A model generated the notes under the pieces. That model ran no database searches and was not told where the DNA came from. It saw only the letters and a list, made by a program, of their open reading frames with translations. DNA of 64,000 nucleotides, from contig NZ_JARHUE010000004.1 of the NCBI RefSeq assembly GCF_029222905.1, positions 1 to 64,000 of the forward strand. Direction: 5' to 3'. The translations under genes were made by a program, and so were the position numbers. Source of the stretch: Neptuniibacter sp. CAU 1671. Lineage in GTDB: Bacteria > Pseudomonadota > Gammaproteobacteria > Pseudomonadales > Balneatricaceae. Shown piece after piece: positions 51,954-61,091 of this stretch; the stretch's first letter is position 1; every line of letters starts with the position of its first letter.

Positions 51954-54900
51954 ATGCTAAATCCACGCTTTTATTTTTCTGACGAGTTCGCCCAGTACAC
52001 CGCAGAGCATTTCTGGCAGCAACTGGACGACTGTTATCTCTGTGATGAGCAGACACTCGTGCAAACGCTACTGCCGCTTCTGGAGGAATCACCGCTCATT
52101 CAGGACAGAGCCGAGCAGTGGGTTACTGATATCCGTTCCGACAAACATTCCAGCCTGGCCGTGGCCGAGCTGATGCAGCAATTCGATCTGGCCAGTGATG
52201 AAGGGCTGGCGCTGCTCAGTCTGGCAGAAGCATTGCTGAGAATACCGGATGAGACCGGCGCACTGGGTATACTGCAGGACAAACTGAGTCTGCTGGATCT
52301 GTCCCGGTTTATTGAAGAGCAATCGCTGCACCAAAGTCAGATCTGGGCACTGGCACTGGCGCAGCAGATTGTCAGCCATGAGGATTGTCCAACCTCACTG
52401 CTCGGGCAGCTCTGGCGCAAGATGGAGCACAAATCCCTGCTTGCGGCCGTACGCAAAGCGATGCACCTGTTGGGTGATCAGTTTGTCTTTGCCCAGACCA
52501 TTGAGGATGCCCTGCAAGAGCAGTTTGATCAGGCCACACCGCTAACCCGTTTCTCCTTTGATATGCTGGGCGAAGCAGCGGTGTGCAAAGCCGATGTGGA
52601 CCAATACTTTTCAGCTTATCTGAATGCCATTGAAGCCGTGGGCCGCAGCAGTAACCGGGCGGGCTGCAGTGTATCCATTAAACTCTCCGCCCTCTGCCCG
52701 CGTTATGAAAACCTGCAACAGGAAAAAGCGATTCGTCAGATTGGGGATCGTCTGTTACAACTGCTGTTGCAGGCCAGAGATCTCGATGTCGCCATCACCC
52801 TGGATGCTGAAGAGGCTAGCAGGCTGGAACTGTCATTACAGATTTTTGCCGAGCTGCTGCAGACCGAGATCTGTCGCAACTGGGGTGGCTTAGGTCTGGC
52901 CGTACAGGCGTATAGTAAACGAGCCCTGCCGGTTCTGGCCTGGCTGGAGAAACTGGCACAAAAACTGGATACCCCGATTCCCGTCAGGCTGGTCAAAGGA
53001 GCCTACTGGGACAGCGAAATTAAATGGGCACAACAACAGGGCCTTACGGACTATCCGGTTTTCACCTGCAAAGCTGCGACCGATCTCAACTATCTGATCT
53101 GTGCCCGGTTTCTGCTGAGTGAGCCGTGTCAGTATCTGCAACCACAGTTTGCCACGCACAATGCGCTGACCCTAAGCCAGCTCTGCCAGATCAGCACCTC
53201 CAAATCATTTGAGGTGCAGCGTCTGCACGGCATGGGTGACCAACTGCACCAGCGTATGCAGCAGGAATACCCCATTCCCAGCAGGATCTACGCGCCCATT
53301 GGTGATTACCGCACACTGCTGCCCTATCTGGTTCGGAGGCTGATGGAAAATGGTTCCAGCGCGTCGTTTGTTTTTCAGTTGAACCAGAAACATCAGGCCA
53401 CATCTGCCCTGTTACGCCCGATCAGCGAACGCCTGCAGACGCATCAACAAATCATCCCTCTGCCGCAGGATCTGTTCCTGCCCTACAGAAAGAACTCCAG
53501 CGGCATCAATACCGGTTCGCTGCAGTTGCTGCATCAGCATTATCAACACCTGCAAAAAACACTGCCTCTATTTGAATGCCACCCGATTATCGGCGGCGAA
53601 CTGTGTGAAGGTCACGACCTACATCAGGTGTATGCTGCGCATGATAACCAGCGCCTGCTGGGATATCTCAACCACTGCTCTGAATCACAGATTAAAGACG
53701 CCCTCAACACAGCAGAACACTTTCAAACAACCTGGCAAAATACGCCGGTTGAGACGCGCGCGGATTATCTGGAAAGTTATGCAAACGCCCTGCAAGCCCA
53801 CGCCAACACACTCATCCCCCTGTGCATGGCCGAAGCTGGCAAAACCCTGCCCGATGCGATCGATGAACTGCGTGAAGCGATTGATTTTTGTTACTACTAC
53901 GCCCAGCAGGCACGGGAACAACTGCAACCGGTTGAACTGCCCGGCGTGACCGGTGAAAAAAATACCCTCCACTATCTGGGCAAAGGGGCTGTGCTCTGTA
54001 TCAGCCCCTGGAATTTCCCGTTAGCGATCTTTACCGGACAGATTGCCGCCGGTCTGGTCACCGGTAACTGCGTGCTGGCCAAACCCGCCTCAGCCACCTC
54101 TCTGCTGGCTGCACAGGCGGTCAGTATCTGGTTTGAAATCGGCCTGCCCCCGCAGGCTCTGCAACTGATCCCCTATCGGGGGGGCGCCTTTACTCAGCAG
54201 TTGCTGGAGGATTCGCGGCTGACCGGTGTTGTCTTTACCGGCTCAACTGAGGTCGCCAGCGCCCTGAATCAACAACTGGGTCAGCGCACCACCGGGCCAA
54301 TCGCCAGTCTGGTGGCCGAAACCGGGGGTATCAATGCGATGATTGTGGACAGCTCTGCTCTGCCAGAACAGGTGATTCATGATGTATTGCGCTCAGCGTT
54401 TAACAGTGCCGGACAGCGTTGCTCCGCCCTGCGGGTACTCTATCTGCAGCGAGAGATTGCCGAGTCGCTGGAAGCCCGCCTGATCGGTGCCATGAAAGAG
54501 TTGACTATAGGCGACCCGATGCAGATGGCCACCGATGTCGGCCCGGTAATCAATACACCGGCCCAACTCAAAATTCTGGAACATGTCGAGCGCCAGCGTC
54601 TGGCACGCCGGGTAATGTTTGAGATGTCACTACCACCGGAGACCGATTCGGGCTGTTATGTTCCGCCAACCCTGATTCGCCTGCACAGCCTGGATGAACT
54701 GACGGAGGAGGTGTTTGGTCCGGTGCTGCATATCATTCGTTATGATGCAGATCAGTTGGACCGTGTGCTGGCGGAGATCCGCCGCAGTGGATTCGGCCTG
54801 ACGCTGGGTATCCACTCCCGCAACAACCGTACCATTCAAACCATTGTTGATCATGCCCGGGTGGGCAATATCTACATCAACCGCGATCAGGTCGGTGCGG

Positions 54901-55073
54901 TTGTGGCTGCCCACCCCTTTGGCGGCATGGGTCTTTCAGGCACAGGGCCAAAAGCAGGTGGACCTGATTACCTGAAAGCGTTTTGCCGCGAGCAGAGCGT
55001 GTGTCGCAATACCACCGCCGAAGGGGGTAACCGGGAATTACTGGGCTCCGCTCAGGCCGGCACCACGGAGTAA
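51954..55073 (+). CDS. putA: Bifunctional proline dehydrogenase / P5C dehydrogenase PutA
   Basis: A 1039-residue enzyme oxidising proline to glutamate. The N-terminal half is the FAD proline dehydrogenase barrel (SIKLSALCPRYE, RLVKGAYWDSEIK, FATHNALT, RRLMENGSSASFV). The C-terminal half is an aldehyde dehydrogenase with NAD-binding SPWNFPLAIFTGQ, Glu in VAETGGINAMI and catalytic Cys in NSAGQRCSALRVLY. There is no N-terminal ribbon-helix-helix, so it lacks the DNA-binding repressor function of longer PutA. Its 3' end overlaps the convergent ppnN gene by 22 bp. Confidence 0.96.
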   Translation: MLNPRFYFSDEFAQYTAEHFWQQLDDCYLCDEQTLVQTLLPLLEESPLIQDRAEQWVTDIRSDKHSSLAVAELMQQFDLASDEGLALLSLAEALLRIPDETGALGILQDKLSLLDLSRFIEEQSLHQSQIWALALAQQIVSHEDCPTSLLGQLWRKMEHKSLLAAVRKAMHLLGDQFVFAQTIEDALQEQFDQATPLTRFSFDMLGEAAVCKADVDQYFSAYLNAIEAVGRSSNRAGCSVSIKLSALCPRYENLQQEKAIRQIGDRLLQLLLQARDLDVAITLDAEEASRLELSLQIFAELLQTEICRNWGGLGLAVQAYSKRALPVLAWLEKLAQKLDTPIPVRLVKGAYWDSEIKWAQQQGLTDYPVFTCKAATDLNYLICARFLLSEPCQYLQPQFATHNALTLSQLCQISTSKSFEVQRLHGMGDQLHQRMQQEYPIPSRIYAPIGDYRTLLPYLVRRLMENGSSASFVFQLNQKHQATSALLRPISERLQTHQQIIPLPQDLFLPYRKNSSGINTGSLQLLHQHYQHLQKTLPLFECHPIIGGELCEGHDLHQVYAAHDNQRLLGYLNHCSESQIKDALNTAEHFQTTWQNTPVETRADYLESYANALQAHANTLIPLCMAEAGKTLPDAIDELREAIDFCYYYAQQAREQLQPVELPGVTGEKNTLHYLGKGAVLCISPWNFPLAIFTGQIAAGLVTGNCVLAKPASATSLLAAQAVSIWFEIGLPPQALQLIPYRGGAFTQQLLEDSRLTGVVFTGSTEVASALNQQLGQRTTGPIASLVAETGGINAMIVDSSALPEQVIHDVLRSAFNSAGQRCSALRVLYLQREIAESLEARLIGAMKELTIGDPMQMATDVGPVINTPAQLKILEHVERQRLARRVMFEMSLPPETDSGCYVPPTLIRLHSLDELTEEVFGPVLHIIRYDADQLDRVLAEIRRSGFGLTLGIHSRNNRTIQTIVDHARVGNIYINRDQVGAVVAAHPFGGMGLSGTGPKAGGPDYLKAFCREQSVCRNTTAEGGNRELLGSAQAGTTE

Positions 55074-56437
55074 CAGGGTTTGTAATCCCGGTGGTTGAGT
55101 TTCATGCGACGCTGTTCCACAAACGACTGCAATAATTGGTCGAGTGGATGCATCAGACTGGATTCACCACAGATTCGGAAAGGTCCACCCTCTTCAATGG
55201 CTCGAATACCCTGCTCTTTTACATTGCCTGCCACAATACCGGATAACGCGCAGCGCAGATTAGCCGCCAGCAGATAATCCGGCTGATTACGACTCAGATT
55301 CAGCTGTGCCATATTGGCATGCGTGGGTTCAAACGGCTGCTGAAATTCAGATGGAATATGCATCTGCCAGTTAAAATGGAAGGACTCCCCGGTCGCCTTG
55401 CGGTAATCGGTCACCTGCTGCATGCCCTCTTTCATCTGGCTCGCCACCAGATGCGGGTCGGCAATCACGATCTGATAACGCCCCGCAGCCTTAGTCCCCA
55501 GCGTTTCACGGATAAACGCATCCACAGAATTCAGATAGGCTTCGCTGGATTCAGGCCCCGTCAGAATCAGCGGGAACGGCAGATGAGTATTCTTTTCATG
55601 CAACAGAATACCCAGAATGTAGAGAATCTCTTCCATGGTGCCCGCGCCGCCCGGAAACACCACAATGCCATGCCCCAGACGCACAAAGGCCTCCAGACGC
55701 TTTTCAATATCCGGCATGATGATCAGTTCATTGACAATCGGATTGGGGCTTTCTGCTGCAATGATGCCCGGCTCGGAGATACCCAGATAACGACCATCAC
55801 GAATACGCTGCTTGGCGTGGGCAATGGTGGCACCTTTCATCGGTCCTTTCATGGCCCCAGGACCACAACCGGTACAGATATTCAGACCTCTCAGTCCAAG
55901 TTCGTAACCAACCTTCTTGGTGTATTCATACTCGGTACGGTTGATGGAATGTCCGCCCCAGCAGACCACCATATCGGGTTTAACATGCGGCCGGATCGCA
56001 TTGGCATGTCGCAGCACATGAAACACGGTATTGGTGGTGGCTTCACTGTCAATTAATCCCGGACAACACTGATCGAGTTCATCGCCCACATAGAGCAGAT
56101 CACGTAACACCGAAAACAGATGCTCACGTATACCGGTGATAATCTCTCCATCCACAAAAGCGGTAGCCGGTGCATTGATCAGATCAAGCTGCACGCCCCG
56201 GTGTTTCTGGGTAATGCGTATATCAAAGTTACGGTGTTTTTCCAGTACGCGTTTAGTGCTGTCCTCCTGACTGCCACTGTTCAGTACCGCCAGCGCACAT
56301 TTTCGAAACAGGTTATAGAGACCACCTTGACTGGCATCACGCAGCTTTTCCACCTCAAACGGAGTCAGGCTGTTGAGGCTTTCAAGCGGAGTTACACTGG
56401 TGGTAATAAATTGTTCCGTCATCATATTGTTATCCAC
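55052..56437 (-). CDS. ppnN: Nucleotide 5'-monophosphate nucleosidase PpnN
   Basis: A 461-residue LOG-family protein. The central Rossmann-like domain has GRYLGISEPGIIAAE and the nucleotide-binding GGAGTMEEILYILGILL, plus CTGCGPGAMKGPMKGA. N- and C-terminal extensions match the PpnN/YgdH architecture (usual length about 454). It hydrolyses purine nucleotide monophosphates and in relatives is stimulated by (p)ppGpp. Confidence 0.93.
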   Translation of the reverse strand: MDNNMMTEQFITTSVTPLESLNSLTPFEVEKLRDASQGGLYNLFRKCALAVLNSGSQEDSTKRVLEKHRNFDIRITQKHRGVQLDLINAPATAFVDGEIITGIREHLFSVLRDLLYVGDELDQCCPGLIDSEATTNTVFHVLRHANAIRPHVKPDMVVCWGGHSINRTEYEYTKKVGYELGLRGLNICTGCGPGAMKGPMKGATIAHAKQRIRDGRYLGISEPGIIAAESPNPIVNELIIMPDIEKRLEAFVRLGHGIVVFPGGAGTMEEILYILGILLHEKNTHLPFPLILTGPESSEAYLNSVDAFIRETLGTKAAGRYQIVIADPHLVASQMKEGMQQVTDYRKATGESFHFNWQMHIPSEFQQPFEPTHANMAQLNLSRNQPDYLLAANLRCALSGIVAGNVKEQGIRAIEEGGPFRICGESSLMHPLDQLLQSFVEQRRMKLNHRDYKPCYSVVPA

Positions 56438-56902
56438 CTTACATTCGGACCACCTGATGCGGTCACTTTATGTTCTGACTATAGGGTAGGCCCAAAGGTT
56501 TCGCAAAATAAGTATAAAAATCAACCACTTTTAGAACAAAATTTGTACAATCATACGACCGATGCCTGGTTTTACAGCACTCTCGATCCAGTCAGCGGAG
56601 CCATTCTGAGCACGATAACAACATGCAAAAAAAAAACCTTGTGTTTATCAGTTAAGCGGGGTTAACTAAAAAACAGACGGCGATGGCGTGATCGCCCGTA
56701 AACATCACTTGTTGACCGCTGGCAACCATGTCTGACCAGACACAGGGCCACCTGGAGAGCGCAGTTCAGCTGTGGACTATATTCACGACCGTACAACCAT
56801 CATCCTGCTTCCGGCAACCGAGCTGACCTGCTCCCTTGCGCCTCCACGTTCTCAGTTTTTCCCTAAAAATTTCATACTCCCCGGCCGCAGAAGGAACAGT
56901 CT
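56438..56902. other. Divergent spacer between ppnN and the PhoH/PIN gene
   Basis: A 465-bp region that must hold the promoters of both divergent genes. An AAGGA box eight bases before 56903 supports the phoH-like start. I see no gene, terminator or conserved repeat in it. Confidence 0.5.
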
Positions 56903-58294
56903 ATGACTGCCTCAAAACTCTATATATTGGACACCAACGTACTGCTGCACGATCCTAAATGTCTGTATGAGTTCAAGGAACAGGACATCGCCATCCCCAT
57001 GACGGTGTTGGAAGAGCTGGACGATATTAAAGACCGGAAAAAAACCGTTGCCCAGGAAGCGCGCGCCGCGATCAGGGCGATCGATCAGATCATCAGCACG
57101 GCCAAGGACACCTCTGAAATTACCAAGGGTGTGCAAATCACCATTCCCGGTACGATTGAAACCACGCATAAACTCGGGAAGCTGAGCATATTTCCCGATC
57201 ATGAACTGACCCGGGGTCAGGGTTTCCTGCCAATCAGCTCCAATAAAGACAACCACATTATCAACTGTGCCCTGCACCTTCAGGCCACCAACCCGCACCG
57301 CCACATTATTCTGGTCACCAAAGATATCAATATGCGCCTCAAGGCGCTTGGTGCCGGGCTGAAACGGGTTGAGGATTACCGCACCGACCAGCTGGTCTCT
57401 GACATTGAGCTGTTGCCCGCAGGGCATCATCACCTGGAAGGTAAGTTCTGGGATAGGGTAGAACAGGTCGAAAGTTATCAGGAAGGCAGTCACACCTATC
57501 ACCGTATTGACCGTTCCCTGCTGCCTAACACCTACCCCTGTGAATATATTTTCGATGATTCTGAAGATTTCTGCGCCCGGGTAGTGTCGGTATCGGATGA
57601 GTCGGTTGTCCTGCAGGATCTGGGTTTTGAACATCTGATGCAGCAAAACTGCTGGGGCATTGAACCGATCAATATTCAGCAGGCGTTTGCCATGAGTGCC
57701 GTGCTGGACCCGGATCTGGATCTGGTGATCCTGAACGGTGCTGCCGGTTCAGGTAAGACACTGATCGCTCTGGCTTGTGCGCTGGAGATGGTGATTGAGC
57801 AACGACGCTACAACAAGATCATCGTCACCCGCTCTACGCCACCGGTAGCAGAAGATATCGGTTTCCTGCCGGGTACCGAAGAGGAGAAAATGACACCCTG
57901 GCTGAGTGCCATTCAGGACAACCTTGAAGCGATGCATGAACATGATGAACGCCCTCAGAGCAGCGTGAAATACGCCATCGAAAAAGCGAACATTCAGTTC
58001 AAGTCACTTAACTTCATCCGTGGTCGCAGTATTCAGGAAGCGATCGTACTGCTGGATGAAACGCAGAACCTGACCCCTTCGCAGCTGAAAACCATCATCA
58101 CCCGCTGCGGCAAGGGATCAAAAATTATCTGTTTGGGTAACCTGGCCCAGATCGACTCTAATTACCTGACGCCACTGACCTCAGGTCTGACCTACATTGT
58201 TGAACGTTTTAAAAATTATGAAGGCGCCTCCAATGTGCATCTTGAAGGTATCTTCCGTTCACGCCTGGCGGAATACGCCGAAGAACACCTCTAA
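56903..58294 (+). CDS. PIN-PhoH fusion protein (PhoH2-type)
   Basis: A 463-residue protein combining an N-terminal PIN ribonuclease domain (about 5-150; LYILDTNVLLHDPKCLYEF with acidic residues) and a C-terminal PhoH ATPase (about 250-450; Walker A NGAAGSGKTLIALA, Walker B IVLLDETQNLT). Such PhoH2 proteins are RNA-unwinding and RNA-cleaving. It ends in a hairpin and is followed by yidD. Confidence 0.92.
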   Translation: MTASKLYILDTNVLLHDPKCLYEFKEQDIAIPMTVLEELDDIKDRKKTVAQEARAAIRAIDQIISTAKDTSEITKGVQITIPGTIETTHKLGKLSIFPDHELTRGQGFLPISSNKDNHIINCALHLQATNPHRHIILVTKDINMRLKALGAGLKRVEDYRTDQLVSDIELLPAGHHHLEGKFWDRVEQVESYQEGSHTYHRIDRSLLPNTYPCEYIFDDSEDFCARVVSVSDESVVLQDLGFEHLMQQNCWGIEPINIQQAFAMSAVLDPDLDLVILNGAAGSGKTLIALACALEMVIEQRRYNKIIVTRSTPPVAEDIGFLPGTEEEKMTPWLSAIQDNLEAMHEHDERPQSSVKYAIEKANIQFKSLNFIRGRSIQEAIVLLDETQNLTPSQLKTIITRCGKGSKIICLGNLAQIDSNYLTPLTSGLTYIVERFKNYEGASNVHLEGIFRSRLAEYAEEHL

Positions 58295-58302
58295 CCAGGT
58301 TT

Positions 58303-58321
58303 GGCCCACCTCCGGTGGGCC
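58303..58321 (+). terminator. Hairpin after the PIN-PhoH gene
   Basis: GGCCCACC-tcc-GGTGGGCC followed by TTGCTT; possibly a weak terminator. Confidence 0.6.
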
Positions 58322-58344
58322 TTGCTTCCTGATATACTTAACAG

Positions 58345-58617
58345 ATGTTGAAATCCTTCCTGCAATGGCTGCTGATTCTGCCGGTACGTGGTTACCAGTT
58401 GCTGATTAGCCCTCTTCTGGGACCGCGCTGCCGGTTTTATCCCAGTTGTTCCCATTACATGATTGAAGCTATTCAGACCCATGGCCCTGTTAAAGGTGTC
58501 TGGTTGGGTTTGAAACGACTCTGTCGCTGCCATCCCTACAGTGACGGGGGTTTCGATCCAGTGCCCGAGTCAAAAACACCCTGTGACTGTCACAAGGACA
58601 ACGCAAAAAAATTATAA
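58345..58617 (+). CDS. yidD: Membrane protein insertion efficiency factor YidD
   Basis: A 90-residue basic protein with the YidD/UPF0161 signature [29 protein letters not shown] and [15 protein letters not shown]. It helps YidC-dependent membrane protein insertion. Normally it sits in the rnpA-yidC cluster; here it is alone. It overlaps pxpC by 28 bp on the opposite strand. Confidence 0.94.
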   Translation: MLKSFLQWLLILPVRGYQLLISPLLGPRCRFYPSCSHYMIEAIQTHGPVKGVWLGLKRLCRCHPYSDGGFDPVPESKTPCDCHKDNAKKL

Positions 58618-59522
58618 AACGGTCGCATCACGGCCTGAGCCGCCTGCAAGCTGATCATTTCAAACCGCAACACTGTACCCGGTCGACACTGACTCAGACG
58701 AAAAGCATCCAGCGGCAACAGCGTCCCCAGTTTGGGGTAACCACCGAGCGTCTGACGATCTTTTAGCAGGATAATCGGCTGACCGTCCGGCGGAATCTGA
58801 ATTGCACCGTAACTGATTCCTTCCGACAACAACCCACTGAGCCCAGAGTCGAGCGTTTCGCCTGACAGACGAAAACCCATGCGGTTACTGTCGCTGCTGA
58901 GACTATAGTCAGAGGCATAAAAAGTCTTTAGTGCCTGAGGGTTAAACTGATCTGCCTGATAGCCGGGAATCACTCGCAGGGTCAACGGTTGATCATAATC
59001 CGGAATAAATCGCCAGGGCACGGATCTTACTGGCCGTTCAGGACATGAGGGACGACAAGGCAGCAGATCTGCTTTGCTAATCGGCTGGCCTGAAAATGCA
59101 CCGATCTGTTCCCGCTGCACCGTGGCAACACTGCCAAAATTTCCCGCTAACTGGAAGCCACCGGCAACGGCCAGATAGCTACGCTGCCCGCTGTTGGCAA
59201 ACCCGATTTTCAGGCGATCACCGGGGTGCAACTGAACACTTGTCCAATTGCGGACAGGCTGGTTATTTAATGATATGGGCTGTCTGGCGCCCGTTATTGC
59301 GATCAGGCATGCAATCTCCGCTTCCAGCTCGACATTGCCCAGGGTAATTTCAAGCAGGGCCGCATGCGGAGGATTCGCCAGCAGTTTATTGGCCCAGCGC
59401 GCGGCATGTTCGTCCATGGCTCCGCCCGGACTCAGTCCGTAATGCTGAAACCCCCAACGCCCGGTGTCCTGAATCAGACTCAGGGCACCGGGCTTGATCA
59501 CACGTAAACCCTGGACACTCAT
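58590..59522 (-). CDS. pxpC: 5-oxoprolinase subunit C (biotin-dependent carboxyltransferase family)
   Basis: A 310-residue protein of the PxpC family. The segment [40 protein letters not shown] at the N-terminus is diagnostic, with SYLAVAGGF and [12 protein letters not shown] further on. With PxpA and PxpB it cleaves 5-oxoproline to glutamate using ATP. Overlaps pxpB by 4 bp. Confidence 0.93.
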   Translation of the reverse strand: MSVQGLRVIKPGALSLIQDTGRWGFQHYGLSPGGAMDEHAARWANKLLANPPHAALLEITLGNVELEAEIACLIAITGARQPISLNNQPVRNWTSVQLHPGDRLKIGFANSGQRSYLAVAGGFQLAGNFGSVATVQREQIGAFSGQPISKADLLPCRPSCPERPVRSVPWRFIPDYDQPLTLRVIPGYQADQFNPQALKTFYASDYSLSSDSNRMGFRLSGETLDSGLSGLLSEGISYGAIQIPPDGQPIILLKDRQTLGGYPKLGTLLPLDAFRLSQCRPGTVLRFEMISLQAAQAVMRPFYNFFALSL

Positions 59523-60196
59523 GATTGCAGCCGCTTCAACTCAGCGGCAGAGATCGGCTCAAACGAGACCCGGTCTCCGACCTGCAGCAACCCCGGGGGC
59601 TCACTTTGTGCATCAAATAAAGTCACCGGACTGCGCCCGATCAGCCACCAGCCACCGGGAGAGGCCTGCGGGTAAACAGCCGTCTGGCGCTCAGCAATGG
59701 CTACCGAACCCGCGGGTACTTCAACTCTGGGGGTGGCTTTGCGCGGCAGCAGCAATCGCTCTGATAACGTCCCCATATAGGCAAAACCAGGTGCAAAACC
59801 CACGGCCTGTACCTCATACTCCGCCGTACAATGCAGCTCAATGATGTCAGCAACGGGTAAGCTAAGCTGAGAGGAAATCACCGCAAGGTCGGGGGCAAAT
59901 TCAGGTTCATAACAGACAGGGATTTTAATTCGACGTCCGGTTTCCTGATCAGTATCCGGTATATATTGATCAAGTATGGCTGCAATTTGCTGTCGGATTG
60001 TCGGATCATCCAGCTGCATCAGATCGTACGTAATCAGCAGACTGTTATAGGCCGGTATCAGATCGATAACGGATGATCCCAACCGGGATTTCAGTTGGTC
60101 TGCACAGGCTGCGACCGAGATTGCGGCCTGCTCAGCCGGCAGATCAAACCGGAGTAGCAGGCTGTCCACCCCCGCCACTTCAACCCGGTAGCGCAT
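59519..60196 (-). CDS. pxpB: 5-oxoprolinase subunit B
   Basis: A 225-residue protein of the PxpB/KipI family. Diagnostic segments are IPVCYEPEFAPDL, GFAPGFAYMGTL, VPAGSVAIAERQTAVYPQASPGGWWLIGR. It forms the PxpBC part of the 5-oxoprolinase complex. Overlaps pxpA by 17 bp. Confidence 0.94.
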   Translation of the reverse strand: MRYRVEVAGVDSLLLRFDLPAEQAAISVAACADQLKSRLGSSVIDLIPAYNSLLITYDLMQLDDPTIRQQIAAILDQYIPDTDQETGRRIKIPVCYEPEFAPDLAVISSQLSLPVADIIELHCTAEYEVQAVGFAPGFAYMGTLSERLLLPRKATPRVEVPAGSVAIAERQTAVYPQASPGGWWLIGRSPVTLFDAQSEPPGLLQVGDRVSFEPISAAELKRLQS

Positions 60197-60920
60197 TCAG
60201 CACCTGTCTGATTTCACGGACAAGGGTAACCGCAGCCGGATTATCGCCATGTACACAGAGTGTATCGGGCTGCAGTTGCAGTATCCGACCACTCTGACTC
60301 TCCAGTTCACCCTTCTCAGCCAGACGCTGCACTCTGGCCAGAATAAGATCGGTATCCTGTAGTACTGCACCGGGCTGCTGGCGCGAGACCAGCAAGCCCT
60401 GATCGTCATAAGCACGGTCGGCAAACGCTTCAAACCATAAGCGAATACCGTATTCGTCCGCGATAGCCTGACGACGCTGATTATCTGCTGTGGCCTGCAC
60501 CACCAATGCCAGATTTGGAGAATACATTGCGATGGAAGTCAGAATGATGCGCAACAAAGACTCACTGCGCATCATATCGTTGTACAGAGCACCATGGGGT
60601 TTAACGTAGTTAAGCTGACCACCCTGTACCCGGGCAATCCCTTCCAGTGCTGCAATCTGATAGATCAGCAGCCCTCGAATCTCCGCTTCACTGCATTGCA
60701 TACTGCGACGACCAAACCCCACCAGATCGGGATAACCCGGGTGAGCGCCCATTGTCACGCCATGCTCCAGCGCAAGTTTCACGGTATTCTCCATATGCAC
60801 CGGGTCTGAGGCGTGGAAACCACAGGCGATGTTGGCAAGATCAATATGTGGCATCACCTGATCATCCAGGCCCATCCGCCAGTCACCAAAACTTTCGCCC
60901 AGATCACAATTCAGTTTCAT
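60180..60920 (-). CDS. pxpA: 5-oxoprolinase subunit A
   Basis: A 246-residue LamB/YcsF-family protein. The N-terminal signature MKLNCDLGESFGDWRMGLDD, then IACGFHASDPVHME and GAHPGYPDLVGFGRR, with VKPHGALYNDM and FADRAYDDQGLLVSR. First gene of pxpABC. Divergent from the SLC5-like gene. Confidence 0.95.
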   Translation of the reverse strand: MKLNCDLGESFGDWRMGLDDQVMPHIDLANIACGFHASDPVHMENTVKLALEHGVTMGAHPGYPDLVGFGRRSMQCSEAEIRGLLIYQIAALEGIARVQGGQLNYVKPHGALYNDMMRSESLLRIILTSIAMYSPNLALVVQATADNQRRQAIADEYGIRLWFEAFADRAYDDQGLLVSRQQPGAVLQDTDLILARVQRLAEKGELESQSGRILQLQPDTLCVHGDNPAAVTLVREIRQVLNALPG

Positions 60921-61091
60921 CGGTTATATCCCACTTTTTCCACCGGTCTATCAGGCAGCCTACACTTGCAGTTAACGGCCGCTATGGTTTGCTTTCTACC
61001 AATGCGCTTTAAGCGTATCATTTTGCGACTTTGTTGGGTTGCAGCTATATGTTGCTCAACAGCCAAACGAATCAATGACAATGGCAACAGC